The notes: generated by a model from the letters alone, not told the origin. Positions 25,013 through 34,842 are shown, counted from the first letter of the stretch. The stretch is 64,000 nt of DNA from Asaia bogorensis_B (GCF_900465315.1 NZ_UBIX01000013.1), one strand, 5' to 3'. A program made the numbers and translations.

Positions 25013-25508
25013 GTCGGAAGCCTGCAATCTGGCCGGGGCGGGTAGGGGGCTTTATCCTTCGACCCAGTTCCCGGCAGATGAATGACAGCTCGAGGCGCAT
25101 CAGGCGCCTTCTGCACACGGGTTGCTTTCCGGCACCGTCACCGCACTCATACCACCGCCGGGGCGTCCTGCAGCGCGGAAGCACCCCTGCGCCTGCAGGT
25201 GTTCGACTTTATACGCGACGCATGACTGAACGGCACGATCGGCGGCACTTGCGATCTGTCTCGGAGTCGAGAGCCCGCACCCGATTTCGGCCCGGAAATA
25301 CAGGTTTTTGTTGACAAGCACCCCGCTGCGGGTGTCTGACCACGAGCAGCGTAATGCCACCTGCGCTATCCGTTCTCCCGCGCCTTGCGGGCGATCTTTC
25401 CCTGAAGGCTCATGGGTGGCCCAGGATCATCGAGCAAGCCGTCCGGCCAAGATGTCGGGCGCAGACATTGGCCCGGTCTTCACGATCGGCCCAGGATTAC
25501 GAAAACAC
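25013..25508 (+). other. Long leader region before rpsA
   Basis: About 496 bp between cmk and rpsA without a convincing gene. It includes the 25093-25109 hairpin and a TTGACA -35-like hexamer at 25311-25316 just before a GC dyad (ACCCCGCTGCGGGT), but no good -10 at the right distance. Ribosomal protein S1 is autoregulated through its leader in enterobacteria; whether this leader does so is unknown. Confidence 0.4.
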
Positions 25509-27203
25509 ATGGCTTCAGCCACCAACACCGTCGAAGACTTTGCTGCTCTTCTCGACGAGACCCTCGGCCAGGACACGGGCTTTGACGGCTCGGTTGTCAC
25601 CGGTCGCGTTATCCGTCTGACGGACGAGTATGCGATTGTCGATGTCGGCCTCAAGAGCGAAGGTCGCGTCTCGCTCAAGGAATTCGGACCGCCGGGCACC
25701 GCGCCTGACGTGCGTCCGGGCGACGTGATCGAGCTTTATGTCGAGCGCTACGAAGACCGTGACGGCTCCATCGTGCTGTCGCGCGAGAAGGCCCGTCGTG
25801 AAGAGGCATGGACCTCGCTCGAGCGTGCATTCGCGAACAACCAGCGCGTCAACGGCACGATCTATGGTCGCGTCAAGGGCGGCTTTACGGTTGATCTCGG
25901 CGGCGCCATGGCGTTCCTTCCGGGCAGCCAGGTCGATATCCGCCCCGTGCGCGATGTTGCTCCGCTCATGGGCCAGCCCCAGCCTTTCCAGATCCTCAAG
26001 ATGGATCGCGCTCGTGGCAACATCGTTGTCTCGCGTCGTGCCGTTCTTGAAGAGACCCGTGCAGAGCAGCGCTCCGAGCTGATCCAGGGCCTGAAGGAAG
26101 GCATGATCCTTGATGGCGTCGTCAAGAACATCACCGATTACGGTGCGTTCGTTGACCTCGGCGGCGTTGATGGCCTCCTGCATGTCACCGACATCGCCTG
26201 GAAGCGTATCAACCACCCGTCCGAAGCCCTGCAGATCGGCATGCCGGTTCGCGTTCAGGTCATCCGCTTCAACTCCGACACGCAGCGTATCTCGCTGGGC
26301 ATGAAGCAGCTTGAGGCTGATCCGTGGGAGAACGTGGCGATCAAGTATCCGCCGGGTGCCCGCTACTCCGGTCGCGTCACGAACATCACCGACTACGGTG
26401 CATTCGTTGAACTCGAGCCCGGTGTTGAAGGTCTGGTACACGTTTCCGAGATGTCCTGGACGAAGAAGAACGTCCATCCGGGCAAGCTTGTCGCGACCTC
26501 GCAGGAAGTCGACGTCATGGTTCTCGACGTGGACAGCGCCAAGCGTCGTATCTCGCTCGGCCTGAAGCAGGTTCAGCGCAACCCGTGGGAGCAGTTCGCC
26601 GAAGAGCACAAGGTCGGTTCGACCATCGAAGGCGAAATCCGCAACATCACCGAATTCGGTCTGTTCGTGGGTCTCTCTGCCGATATCGACGGCATGGTGC
26701 ACATGTCCGATCTTTCCTGGGACGAAGCCGGCGAAGCAGCCATGGCTAAGTTCGAGAAGGGTCAGGTCGTTCAGGCCAAGGTGCTCGATGTGGATCCCGA
26801 GAAGGAGCGCATCTCGCTCGGTATCAAGCAGCTTCAGGAAGACCCTGCAGCCGATACCCTGTCGCGCGTCCACAAGGGCGACATCGTGACCTGCCTCGTG
26901 ACGTCGGTTCAGACCAACGGCATCGAAGTGAAGGTGGACGACGTCCTGACCGGCTTCATCCGTCGCGCCGAACTGGCTCGTGACAAGGCCGAGCAGCGCC
27001 CCGAGCGCTTCGCGGTTGGCGAGAAGGTCGATGCGAAGGTTGTGTCCGTCGATCGCGCTTCGCGCAAGCTGGCCCTGACCATCCGCGGCCGTGAGGTTGA
27101 GGAAGACAAGGCAGCCATCAACGAATACGGTTCGTCCGACAGCGGTGCATCGCTTGGTGACATCCTCGGTGCGGCGATCCGTCGTCGTAATACCGAAGTG
27201 TAA
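25509..27203 (+). CDS. rpsA: 30S ribosomal protein S1
   Basis: Binds mRNA at the ribosome for translation initiation. The 564-residue protein, started at ATG 25509 because MASATNTVEDFAALLDE is the normal S1 opening, carries six S1/OB-fold repeats. The later ones show the marks NITDYGAFVDLGG.VDGLLHVTD, ITDYGAFVELEPGVEGLVH and ITEFGLFVGLSADIDGMVH. Codon use is strongly biased, as in highly expressed genes. An intrinsic terminator follows. Long antisense open frames over it are shadows caused by this bias. Confidence 0.97.
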   Translation: MASATNTVEDFAALLDETLGQDTGFDGSVVTGRVIRLTDEYAIVDVGLKSEGRVSLKEFGPPGTAPDVRPGDVIELYVERYEDRDGSIVLSREKARREEAWTSLERAFANNQRVNGTIYGRVKGGFTVDLGGAMAFLPGSQVDIRPVRDVAPLMGQPQPFQILKMDRARGNIVVSRRAVLEETRAEQRSELIQGLKEGMILDGVVKNITDYGAFVDLGGVDGLLHVTDIAWKRINHPSEALQIGMPVRVQVIRFNSDTQRISLGMKQLEADPWENVAIKYPPGARYSGRVTNITDYGAFVELEPGVEGLVHVSEMSWTKKNVHPGKLVATSQEVDVMVLDVDSAKRRISLGLKQVQRNPWEQFAEEHKVGSTIEGEIRNITEFGLFVGLSADIDGMVHMSDLSWDEAGEAAMAKFEKGQVVQAKVLDVDPEKERISLGIKQLQEDPAADTLSRVHKGDIVTCLVTSVQTNGIEVKVDDVLTGFIRRAELARDKAEQRPERFAVGEKVDAKVVSVDRASRKLALTIRGREVEEDKAAINEYGSSDSGASLGDILGAAIRRRNTEV

Positions 27204-27231
27204 TCTGGCGTTAAATCGCAGAAACACTATG

Positions 27232-27264
27232 AAAGGGCTGCTTCGGCAGCCCTTTTATTTTTTC
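27232..27264 (+). terminator. Intrinsic terminator of rpsA
   Basis: AAAGGGCTGC-TTCG-GCAGCCCTTTT followed by ATTTTTTC: a perfect 10-11 bp stem with a TTCG tetraloop and T-run. Confidence 0.92.
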
Positions 27265-27400
27265 TTGTTAAACTGACATTCAACTTAATCATTAATTCGT
27301 AGACGAACACTTTTGCCAGATCGATGATTAGGCTAAAGGCAGATCAATGGACGGATGGGGATTGCCCCGTTTGTTGGTGAGATGTGCAGGTGGGGTCTTC

Positions 27401-30400
27401 ATGGCTGTTATTTACAATACAAACTACACCCATAACCCGAACTCGTACCTGACACTTGCTGTCGAACGTGCAGCCCGTGCGCTGTTCGGCCATGACCAGA
27501 TCATTCTTGCCGACAACATGTCCCTGGCTGCCGCTGCCGCATCTGGTGAACATGACACACTCATCTGCATCGACGGACAGCGTATCAATACGCAGCTCAT
27601 GCGGCGCATCCGCCCTGCGTTCAAGACGATGATTCTCTGGACCTTTGAAGATCCGTTCATGCGGGACTTCAATGTCGAGAACTCTCATCTCTTCGACTAC
27701 GTCTTCACCAACGATCCGTCCTGTGCTGAACACTATCGTGGCAAGGGCTTCTACCTGCCGCTCGGCGCCAGTCGCACCATCCACCAGCGCGATGTCAAGG
27801 ATGCCGAGTCTCTCGATTACGACATCTTTTTCGCGGGCACGATGTGGCCTAACCGCGTCGAGACGCTGCGCCGTATCATTGCGGCCTTCCCGAAGGCCCG
27901 CCTCAAGCTGATCTGTCCTGGCAACGAATATCTGCCGCCACTTCCTGCCGATCTGGCCGAACTGGCGATCCAGCGACCGGTCAGTCATGAGGCATTCATC
28001 GACTTCGCCAATGCCAGTGCGGTGACGCTCACCATGTTCCGCGATTATGCGAGTCATGGTGACATAAGCCAGGCAACAGCGCCGGGGCCGCGTTTCTACG
28101 AGCTTGCCCTTGCTGGTGCCGCGCAGGTGGTTGAAGCGCCTGAGAGCATGGATACCAAGTATTTTGCGGAGATCGAGGGCACGTTCCTTGCGCGCGATGT
28201 CGATGGTGTCGTGAGCGCTGTCGCAGCGCTACTGAGCGATCGCGACCTTCGACGGAACGTGGCTCTTGCCGGCCAGAAGTCGGTGGAGGAGGGCCATTTG
28301 TATGAGCACCGCCTGCGCTATATGGCCGAGGTGACCCGTGCGAATTTTGGTCGCGCAAAGCCCGGTAATGAACTTGCGCCGCGCCGCCGCCGTCTGCGCG
28401 TTCTGATGTGCACGCACTCCACCATCCATGAGGCAGCCTGGGGTGGCGTTGAGGTCTATCAGCAGACTCTATGCTCGATGCTGGGTCGTGAGATCGAGTT
28501 TTTCTACTGGCTGCGTCGCGGCACGCATTGCCGTCTGACCACGGCGAACGGGCAGGAAGTCGAGCGTTACGACGTGCCGGAAGTGGGCTGGATGGACGCC
28601 ATGTGCGACGGCCCGGAGGAAATGGCATTTTCGAACGCCATCAGTCAGTACAATTTTGACATCGTGCATTTCCAGCATCTCGGTCATCACGCCCTGTCTC
28701 TGCCGATCATCGCCAAGGCCTGTGGCGCAGGCGTGGTGTTCTCGGCGCATGATTTCTGGCTGATTTCGTCACGCTATAACCTGCTGAACCAGGATCTTCG
28801 TTACGTCGAGGATGAGGTGAAGTCGGTCGTGGCAAGCGACATCATTCTGAAGGTGGCCGAGAACATTGAATATGGTGGCGAACAGACCCGTCGCGCCTTC
28901 ATCGCCAAGATGCTTCACTCAGTCGATCTCATCCTGTTCGGAACCGAGCACTCGCGCAATCTTACTCACGAGATCTACCCGATCCTGAACCAGAAGAGCA
29001 GTCTGATCCTCGGTATACCTTCTCCCGAGAACACGATCCCCATCGTTCCAAAGGCCTATGAACCTCTTGGGGAACGTCCGCTCAAGGTCGCGATTGTCGG
29101 CAATTTCCTGCGTACCAAGGGCGCGGATACCATCCTCAATCTGATCGAGATCGCCCATCCCGATCATTTCGAGTTCCATATCTTCGGTTATATTCACCCG
29201 GAATATGACGCGGTGATCAATGGCAAGCCACGGCCTAACGTGAAAGTATACGGTCGTTACACGGCCGGCGATATCGCAGCCCTGCAGGTGGCTGATGTTG
29301 CTCTCAACCTTTCGATCTGGCCTGAGACATACTGCATCTCGCTTTCGGAGGCATGGCAGAATGGTCTCATTCCCATCGTGACTGATGTTGGTGCCCTCGG
29401 TGACCGCGTGAAGGATGGTGTGAACGGGTTCAAGGTGCCGATCGGTCGTGCCAACATGGTGCTCGAGCGTCTCGAACTCCTCCGTTCGTCAGAGGGTATT
29501 CGCCGTGGTATCATGAGTAATATCTCGCCCGCGCTCTGGACGCAGGCCGAGACCTACGCAAACGATATGCGCGATGTCTATCGCGAGGCGGCTCCGGTCC
29601 GCGAGCTCGGTACCGCAGAGATGCAGATCGATGCCGGTCAGGTTCATTTGTTGCCGCATGCGTCCTGGCGTCATCAGGCGCCCCCGCGTCACATCTTCGA
29701 TCCACCGACCATCCGCGATCTGTCGGTAGAACTGCCTGAGCCGGTAACGGACTGGTACGCAATCCAGGGTGCTGAATACTATATCGACGACGTGTGCCAT
29801 TTCGTTCTCGCAGATAACGAACCGGAGGACTTCGCGGGATCTTACGAGTTCCATATCCGTGGCTGGCACGTTCTGCCGGGCGTCAGTTCTGCAGGCTCGA
29901 TGTATGCTGTTCTGATCGGTGATGACGATACGCCGATGATCTTCCTGCCCTGCATTCGCGAGGCCCGCGGCGACGTCTTGTCGATCTATCCCAATGCGCC
30001 GCGACGCTCGGGCTTTGCTGGCCAGGCTGCCCTGCGCGGGAAGTGGTGTGAGGGACGTTTCCGGGTGGCGCTGGTCAACATCGTCAATGGCTCCGGTGCC
30101 TTCATGGTCACCTCGGTCGAGATTGCGGTCAAGGATGGCAAGATCAACGAAATTCAGGTCGAGCGCCCGTCGAATGGCCAGATCATGGCTGATTTCGCTC
30201 GTGTCTCGCATGCTGATGGCCATTTGCGCGGGATCAAGCTGAGCCGACTGCACCGGGAAAATGCCCCGCATCGCAGCACGAATGATTTCCAGCATTATAT
30301 CGATTCACTGAGCGGCCTGATTGGCGATCCGGCTCCGTTGCTCACCGATGACGGCAATCTCTTCATCCGTGGGTGGGGTTTCCTGCGCCAGATCGAGCGC

Positions 30401-30757
30401 GCTGGCACCATGTCGGTTGCTCTGGTGAGCGAAGCCAACGGAGATGTCTTCTTCTTTGCGCTCAATCGATTTGTTCGTCACGATGTCAAAACGATTTTCG
30501 TCGATGCACCGCTTTGTGTCGGCTTCGAAGGGTGGCTCTCCATAGCGTCAGGCTATGCGGCGGAAATGGCAGGACGTTATCGTCTATGTCTGGTCAACAC
30601 GATTGGTGAACTGGTGGGTATCAAACCTCTGGATGTCATCGTGACGGTTACCGAGGGCATTATCGCCTCTGTCGAACACAGCGAGGTGAATGAGGCGACA
30701 GTTGCCCAGGTCAATGATTGCATTGAGGCACGCTATGCGTCCGAGCCTGCTGTCTGA
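27401..30757 (+). CDS. Multidomain glycosyltransferase: CgeB-like + GT4 + two C-terminal repeats
   Basis: A cytosolic fusion of about 1118 residues from ATG 27401; ATG 27347 would add 18. Residues 1-335 resemble CgeB/glycosyl transferase 1_2 proteins (WTFEDPFMRDFN, YLPLGAS, FFAGTMWPNR, APGPRFYELALAGA). Residues about 345-720 are a GT4-type enzyme (GGVEVYQQTL, VHFQHLGHHAL, FSAHDFW, VGNFLRTKGAD, FGYIHPEY, WPETYCISLSEAWQNG). The last 370 residues hold two related beta-rich units, each with an IRGW start, AG(S/T)M.VAL and a GRFRVALVN / GRYRLCLVN end. The gene heads a three-gene operon. Two catalytic modules in one chain suggest consecutive sugar additions; substrate unknown. Confidence 0.8.
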   Translation: MAVIYNTNYTHNPNSYLTLAVERAARALFGHDQIILADNMSLAAAAASGEHDTLICIDGQRINTQLMRRIRPAFKTMILWTFEDPFMRDFNVENSHLFDYVFTNDPSCAEHYRGKGFYLPLGASRTIHQRDVKDAESLDYDIFFAGTMWPNRVETLRRIIAAFPKARLKLICPGNEYLPPLPADLAELAIQRPVSHEAFIDFANASAVTLTMFRDYASHGDISQATAPGPRFYELALAGAAQVVEAPESMDTKYFAEIEGTFLARDVDGVVSAVAALLSDRDLRRNVALAGQKSVEEGHLYEHRLRYMAEVTRANFGRAKPGNELAPRRRRLRVLMCTHSTIHEAAWGGVEVYQQTLCSMLGREIEFFYWLRRGTHCRLTTANGQEVERYDVPEVGWMDAMCDGPEEMAFSNAISQYNFDIVHFQHLGHHALSLPIIAKACGAGVVFSAHDFWLISSRYNLLNQDLRYVEDEVKSVVASDIILKVAENIEYGGEQTRRAFIAKMLHSVDLILFGTEHSRNLTHEIYPILNQKSSLILGIPSPENTIPIVPKAYEPLGERPLKVAIVGNFLRTKGADTILNLIEIAHPDHFEFHIFGYIHPEYDAVINGKPRPNVKVYGRYTAGDIAALQVADVALNLSIWPETYCISLSEAWQNGLIPIVTDVGALGDRVKDGVNGFKVPIGRANMVLERLELLRSSEGIRRGIMSNISPALWTQAETYANDMRDVYREAAPVRELGTAEMQIDAGQVHLLPHASWRHQAPPRHIFDPPTIRDLSVELPEPVTDWYAIQGAEYYIDDVCHFVLADNEPEDFAGSYEFHIRGWHVLPGVSSAGSMYAVLIGDDDTPMIFLPCIREARGDVLSIYPNAPRRSGFAGQAALRGKWCEGRFRVALVNIVNGSGAFMVTSVEIAVKDGKINEIQVERPSNGQIMADFARVSHADGHLRGIKLSRLHRENAPHRSTNDFQHYIDSLSGLIGDPAPLLTDDGNLFIRGWGFLRQIERAGTMSVALVSEANGDVFFFALNRFVRHDVKTIFVDAPLCVGFEGWLSIASGYAAEMAGRYRLCLVNTIGELVGIKPLDVIVTVTEGIIASVEHSEVNEATVAQVNDCIEARYASEPAV

Positions 30758-30777
30758 CATCAGGGGGAAGCCTTCTA

Positions 30778-33744
30778 ATGGAGCATGCGCGCATCGCGAA
30801 ATGGCGTCTGGTTGATGAAGACTGGTATCTCGGTCTTCATCCCGAGGCGGCCGACGAAATCACTGCTAACGGATTGCGTGATGCTACGGAGCATTACGAG
30901 ACGATAGGGAAGTCCTTCGGATTTTCCCCCAATCGCTATTTCGACGAGAGCTGGTATCGTCAGACTTATCCCGAGATCTATGCGGAAATCTGCCGTGGTG
31001 GACTGGCTTCGGGGTTCGATCACTACTGCGCAACGGGTTACACATCCTACGCACCGCACTGGTTGTTTTCCGAAACCTACTATCGTGCCCGCAATGGCAG
31101 GCAGATCGAGCCGGCGCTTGCCAGTGGGTTTTACGTCAATGGTTATGACCATTTTCTTGAAACAGGCGATGCTGACGGGCTTTCAGGCCATTGGTTCCTC
31201 GATCCGGAAACCGTTGCGCGGCTCTGCCCGGAAACATTTGCAGAGCAGGGCGAGGGCAGGGCACTTTTTTCTGCCCTGACCCTCAACAAGCCGGGGATGG
31301 CAGATCAGCACCGGGTCTCATGGTATTTTGACCCGGTCTGGTATCGCGAGCGCTATCCGGAAGTTGATCGTGAGATTGCTGCGGGGCGGTATCTATCCGC
31401 TCTTCACCACTATCTGACGAACCAGACGCCGCGGCAGTTCAATCCGCAAGCTTTTTTCGATGAGCAATATTACCTGCGTGTCCATGCAGATGTGATGCCC
31501 AGCATCGATAATGGGGCATTCCGGAATGGATACGAGCATTTTGTGAGGTTTGGTGCGCGAGAAGGGCGTCGGCCTGCTGAGGGGATCAACCTTCAGGTTT
31601 TCGGAACCAAACCCGATATTCGTGCCCTGCTTGACGCCGGCCTTTACGATAGCGTTTTCGCTTGCTGGGTCGCACAGCGCCTCAAATATGGTGAGCAAGG
31701 CGACGTTGCCCCACCGTCCGAGGAACAGACACGCCGGCTTTTCGAGGCAACCGCGGCTTTACAGCAGCGTGTTCTCACCCGGCATGCTCCTGATTTCACC
31801 CACGAGGGTGAGCCGCAGCTTTCAGTCATCATGGTGCTGCACAACAAATACGCGCTGACCATGCAGGCTCTTGCTTCGTTGCGTGCAAATTATGCAGGGG
31901 CGTTACAGGTCATCATCGTTGATTCTGCATCAAGCGACGAGACGACCCGTATCGAGCAGGTCGTGCGTGGTGTACGGGTGCTGCGCTATCGCTACAACAT
32001 TGGCTATCTCGACGGGTGCAACGCGGCATTGGCCGAAGTGCGTGCGCCGGTTGTGCTTTATCTCAATAACGATCTTCGTCTCTATCCGCATGCTATCCGC
32101 AATGCGCTGTCGCGGCTGAACTCATCGGATGAGATTGCGGCCGTTGGCGCCAAACTTATCCGAAGCAACATGTGGCTTCAGGAAGCGGGTTCAATCATCT
32201 GGCGTGATGGTGCGACCTATGGCTATCGGCGTCAGGATAATCCCTCCATCCCGGAGGCGAATTTCGTTCGCGATGTCGATTACTGCTCGGCGGCTTTTCT
32301 TATGGTCCGCAGCGCGACTGCCCATGCGCTCAATGGCTATGATACGATCTACCGTCCTGCCTATTTTGAAGATACGGATTTCTGTCTGCGTATCGTGCGC
32401 TCTGGCAAGCGCATCGTGTACGATCCCAGTGTGGTGGTCGAGCATCTCGAATTCGGCAGTGCCGGCAATGCGGGTTCGCATGCGCAGATCCAGATCAATT
32501 ATCGTATTTTTGGCAAGCAGCATCAGGAATATCTGAGGCAGCAGCTTCCTGCCCATGTGCGCAATGCCGTTCTGGCCCGTTCCCATCGTGGGGGCCGGCG
32601 CCGCGTCCTGTTCATCGAGGATCGTATCCCCCTGCGCTCGCTGGGGTCGGGATACGTGCGCTCGAATGATCTGGTCTGGGCCATGAGCCGCCTGGGTCTG
32701 CAGGTCACTGTGTTTCCGGTACTTCCGCGCCCGGCAAGTCATCTCGATCTGGCGACCGATTTTCCGGATGACGTCGAACTCATGGCGCAGAGTGACCTGA
32801 GTGACCTCAACGCATTCATTGAGGAACGGGCCGGGTATTATGATCTTATCTGGATAGGGCGCACACATAATCTTACGCGCTTGCTACCGGTCCTTACAGA
32901 GCAAAGCCGTCATTTGCCGGTCGATAGTGTCGTGCTTGATACGGAGGTCATTGCCGCACCAAGAGCGATCGAAAAAGCGCGCTTTCACCCACCGAAGGAA
33001 AAACTCCTGTCGTTGGGCGAAATGGTATCACGCGAGCTTGAGACAGCCCATTACTGCCAGAAGATCGTCGTGGTTTCCGCCCATGATGCGGCCCTCGTTC
33101 GTGAAGCCGGGTATGAAAACGTCTCCATTCTGGGCCATGCCCTGGCGGCCAGGCCGGATCCTCGCGGCTTTGAAGAGCGTCGCGATATTCTCTTCGTAGG
33201 CGCCCTTCATGATGAAGACGCTCCCAATTTCGACAGTCTCTTCTGGCTGATCAACGACGTGTTGCCCGAGCTCGATGAGTACCTTCCCCCAGACGTGAAG
33301 GTGAGTGTTGCCGGGTACGTCAACCCTGCCCTGGATGTCTCTGCCTTGCGTTCGTCCAAGCGGATAAACTGGCTTGGTCCGGTTGACGATCTCCGCCCGC
33401 TTTATGCTTCGCATCGTCTTTTTGTGGCACCCACGCGCTATGCTGGTGGCCTGCCCTACAAGGTGCATGAGGCGGCGTCTTATGGCCTGCCAGTGGTCGC
33501 AACGCGGCTTCTCGCTCGTCAGATGGATTGGGCGGACGGCGTAGAGCTGGTGAGTGCGCCGAGCGAGGATCCGATCGCCTTCGCCTTTGCCCTGTCGGAA
33601 CTCTACGACAATGCCGAAAAGTGGAAAATGATCCGCACCGGGGCTCTGCGGGCCATTGAGCGCGACTGTAGCCCTGCGCGATTCAGTCACGCACTCCGGG
33701 CGATTATTGAAGCAAGTGTGGCGCCCGCAGGCAGCCACGTCTGA
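30778..33744 (+). CDS. Multidomain glycosyltransferase: N-terminal repeats + GT2 + GT4
   Basis: A 988-residue fusion. Residues 1-270 contain about five repeats of roughly 50 residues built on FDExWYRxxYPE...EI..G....HY...G, for example FDESWYRQTYPEIYAEI, FDPVWYRERYPEVDREI and FDEQYYLRVHADV, an element also known ahead of other glycosyltransferases. A GT2 domain follows at about 340-590 (LSVIMVLHNKYALTMQAL, VDSASSDET, LYLNNDLRL, YFEDTDFCLRI). Residues 605-980 are GT4-like (RRVLFIEDRIPLRSLGSGYVR, DILFVGALHDEDAPN, PTRYAGGLPYKVHEAASYG). Cytosolic, 20 bp after the previous gene. Probably elongates a glycan with two linkages; the acceptor is not known. Confidence 0.82.
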   Translation: MEHARIAKWRLVDEDWYLGLHPEAADEITANGLRDATEHYETIGKSFGFSPNRYFDESWYRQTYPEIYAEICRGGLASGFDHYCATGYTSYAPHWLFSETYYRARNGRQIEPALASGFYVNGYDHFLETGDADGLSGHWFLDPETVARLCPETFAEQGEGRALFSALTLNKPGMADQHRVSWYFDPVWYRERYPEVDREIAAGRYLSALHHYLTNQTPRQFNPQAFFDEQYYLRVHADVMPSIDNGAFRNGYEHFVRFGAREGRRPAEGINLQVFGTKPDIRALLDAGLYDSVFACWVAQRLKYGEQGDVAPPSEEQTRRLFEATAALQQRVLTRHAPDFTHEGEPQLSVIMVLHNKYALTMQALASLRANYAGALQVIIVDSASSDETTRIEQVVRGVRVLRYRYNIGYLDGCNAALAEVRAPVVLYLNNDLRLYPHAIRNALSRLNSSDEIAAVGAKLIRSNMWLQEAGSIIWRDGATYGYRRQDNPSIPEANFVRDVDYCSAAFLMVRSATAHALNGYDTIYRPAYFEDTDFCLRIVRSGKRIVYDPSVVVEHLEFGSAGNAGSHAQIQINYRIFGKQHQEYLRQQLPAHVRNAVLARSHRGGRRRVLFIEDRIPLRSLGSGYVRSNDLVWAMSRLGLQVTVFPVLPRPASHLDLATDFPDDVELMAQSDLSDLNAFIEERAGYYDLIWIGRTHNLTRLLPVLTEQSRHLPVDSVVLDTEVIAAPRAIEKARFHPPKEKLLSLGEMVSRELETAHYCQKIVVVSAHDAALVREAGYENVSILGHALAARPDPRGFEERRDILFVGALHDEDAPNFDSLFWLINDVLPELDEYLPPDVKVSVAGYVNPALDVSALRSSKRINWLGPVDDLRPLYASHRLFVAPTRYAGGLPYKVHEAASYGLPVVATRLLARQMDWADGVELVSAPSEDPIAFAFALSELYDNAEKWKMIRTGALRAIERDCSPARFSHALRAIIEASVAPAGSHV

Positions 33745-33781
33745 CAATCGGTGACGGGTTTCCCCGGAGCCAGAATGAGGA

Positions 33782-34810
33782 ATGGACGTAAAGACCATGT
33801 CAGCAGAGAAAAAAAACACAGGATCCAAGGCTGCTGGCAAGACGCAGCGCGTGCTCGTTTGCAGTGGCGGACGCTATGAGTCACAGGCCAATGCGCAGAT
33901 CCGTGAATCAATCATGGATGGTTGGGCCGAGTGCTTCGGCGATGAAAATGTTGTTGCCGTGCATATCAGCGGTGCCGCGGCTGCGGTCGAGCGTATCCAG
34001 CCAACCATCGTTTTTGCCATCGGCTCCTATCTTCCCGAGAGCACCTATTTCGGGGAGGTCTGCCGCGAAGCCAAGAAGATTGGGGCAACGACTGTTTTTT
34101 GGGCAACAGAAGACCCCTACGAGCAGGACGCCAATTATCGCATCACGGATGATTTCGATGTCATCTTTTCGTGCGACCGCTGGGGTCATAACTTCTATCA
34201 GCGCGAGCAGATCTATCATCTGCCGCTCGCGGCCAGCCGTAAGCTGCATTACGCGCCGATTGAAGCTGATGTCGAAAAGTCGATCGATGTCCTTTTCTGC
34301 GGTGTGGCCTTCACGAGCCGCAAGGATATCGTGCGCAACCTTATGCCCACGCTCCGCAACCTGAACATCAAGATCATTGGTCCGGGCTGGGGTGAGTTTG
34401 GTATCGGTTTCTCGGATGCGCGCATCGAGAAGGCACAGCTTATCGAGTTGTATCGTCGCTCCAAGCTTGTTCTCAATCTGGGCCGTTCGCTCCACTTCGA
34501 AAACAAGCGCTTCATGATTTCACCCTCGACGCCCGGTCCGCGTACCTTCGAGGCCGCTGCTGCAGGTGCTTTCCAGGTATTCCATGAGGATACCTATGAG
34601 CTGCGTCGCTACTTCACGGCCGATGAGATTCCGACCTTCTCGAACAAGATCGACTTCGATCGTCTGGTGGCTCGCTATATCAACGACACGCCGCTTTGCA
34701 TCGAGATGGCGCGCCGTGCTCAGGCGCGCACGATGGAGGAGCATACTTATGGCCATCGTATCCGCGCGGCCATTGCGGTCCTGAAGCGTGAGGGCTTCAT
34801 GCAGGACTGA
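33782..34810 (+). CDS. CgeB-like glycosyltransferase family protein
   Basis: A 342-residue single-module protein whose body is paralogous to the first module of the operon's first gene: FWATEDPYEQDANY matches WTFEDPFMRDFN, YHLPLAASRKLHY matches FYLPLGASRTIHQ, and FCGVAFTSRKDI matches FFAGTMWPNR. The C-terminal PGPRTFEAAAAGAFQVFHE is the donor-site signature of the CgeB / glycosyl transferase 1_2 family. Start ATG 33782 has GAGGA directly abutting it, so ATG 33797 may be used instead. Last gene of the operon; tandem hairpins follow. Donor and acceptor unknown. Confidence 0.78.
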   Translation: MDVKTMSAEKKNTGSKAAGKTQRVLVCSGGRYESQANAQIRESIMDGWAECFGDENVVAVHISGAAAAVERIQPTIVFAIGSYLPESTYFGEVCREAKKIGATTVFWATEDPYEQDANYRITDDFDVIFSCDRWGHNFYQREQIYHLPLAASRKLHYAPIEADVEKSIDVLFCGVAFTSRKDIVRNLMPTLRNLNIKIIGPGWGEFGIGFSDARIEKAQLIELYRRSKLVLNLGRSLHFENKRFMISPSTPGPRTFEAAAAGAFQVFHEDTYELRRYFTADEIPTFSNKIDFDRLVARYINDTPLCIEMARRAQARTMEEHTYGHRIRAAIAVLKREGFMQD

Positions 34811-34842
34811 AATCCTGCGCAATAGCCGGTGATCGATCCGGC
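34801..34842 (+). terminator. Tandem hairpins at the end of the glycosyltransferase operon
   Basis: GCAGGA-CTGAAA-TCCTGC (34801-34818) overlaps the stop codon, and GCCGG-TGATCGAT-CCGGC (34825-34842) follows 6 bp later. No T-run; possibly factor-dependent termination or 3-prime protection. Confidence 0.4.

Noticed and set aside
25515..27227. A 570-codon minus-strand open frame over rpsA
   Set aside because: Antisense shadow of a highly expressed ribosomal gene; no ribosome-binding site and no protein-like motifs.
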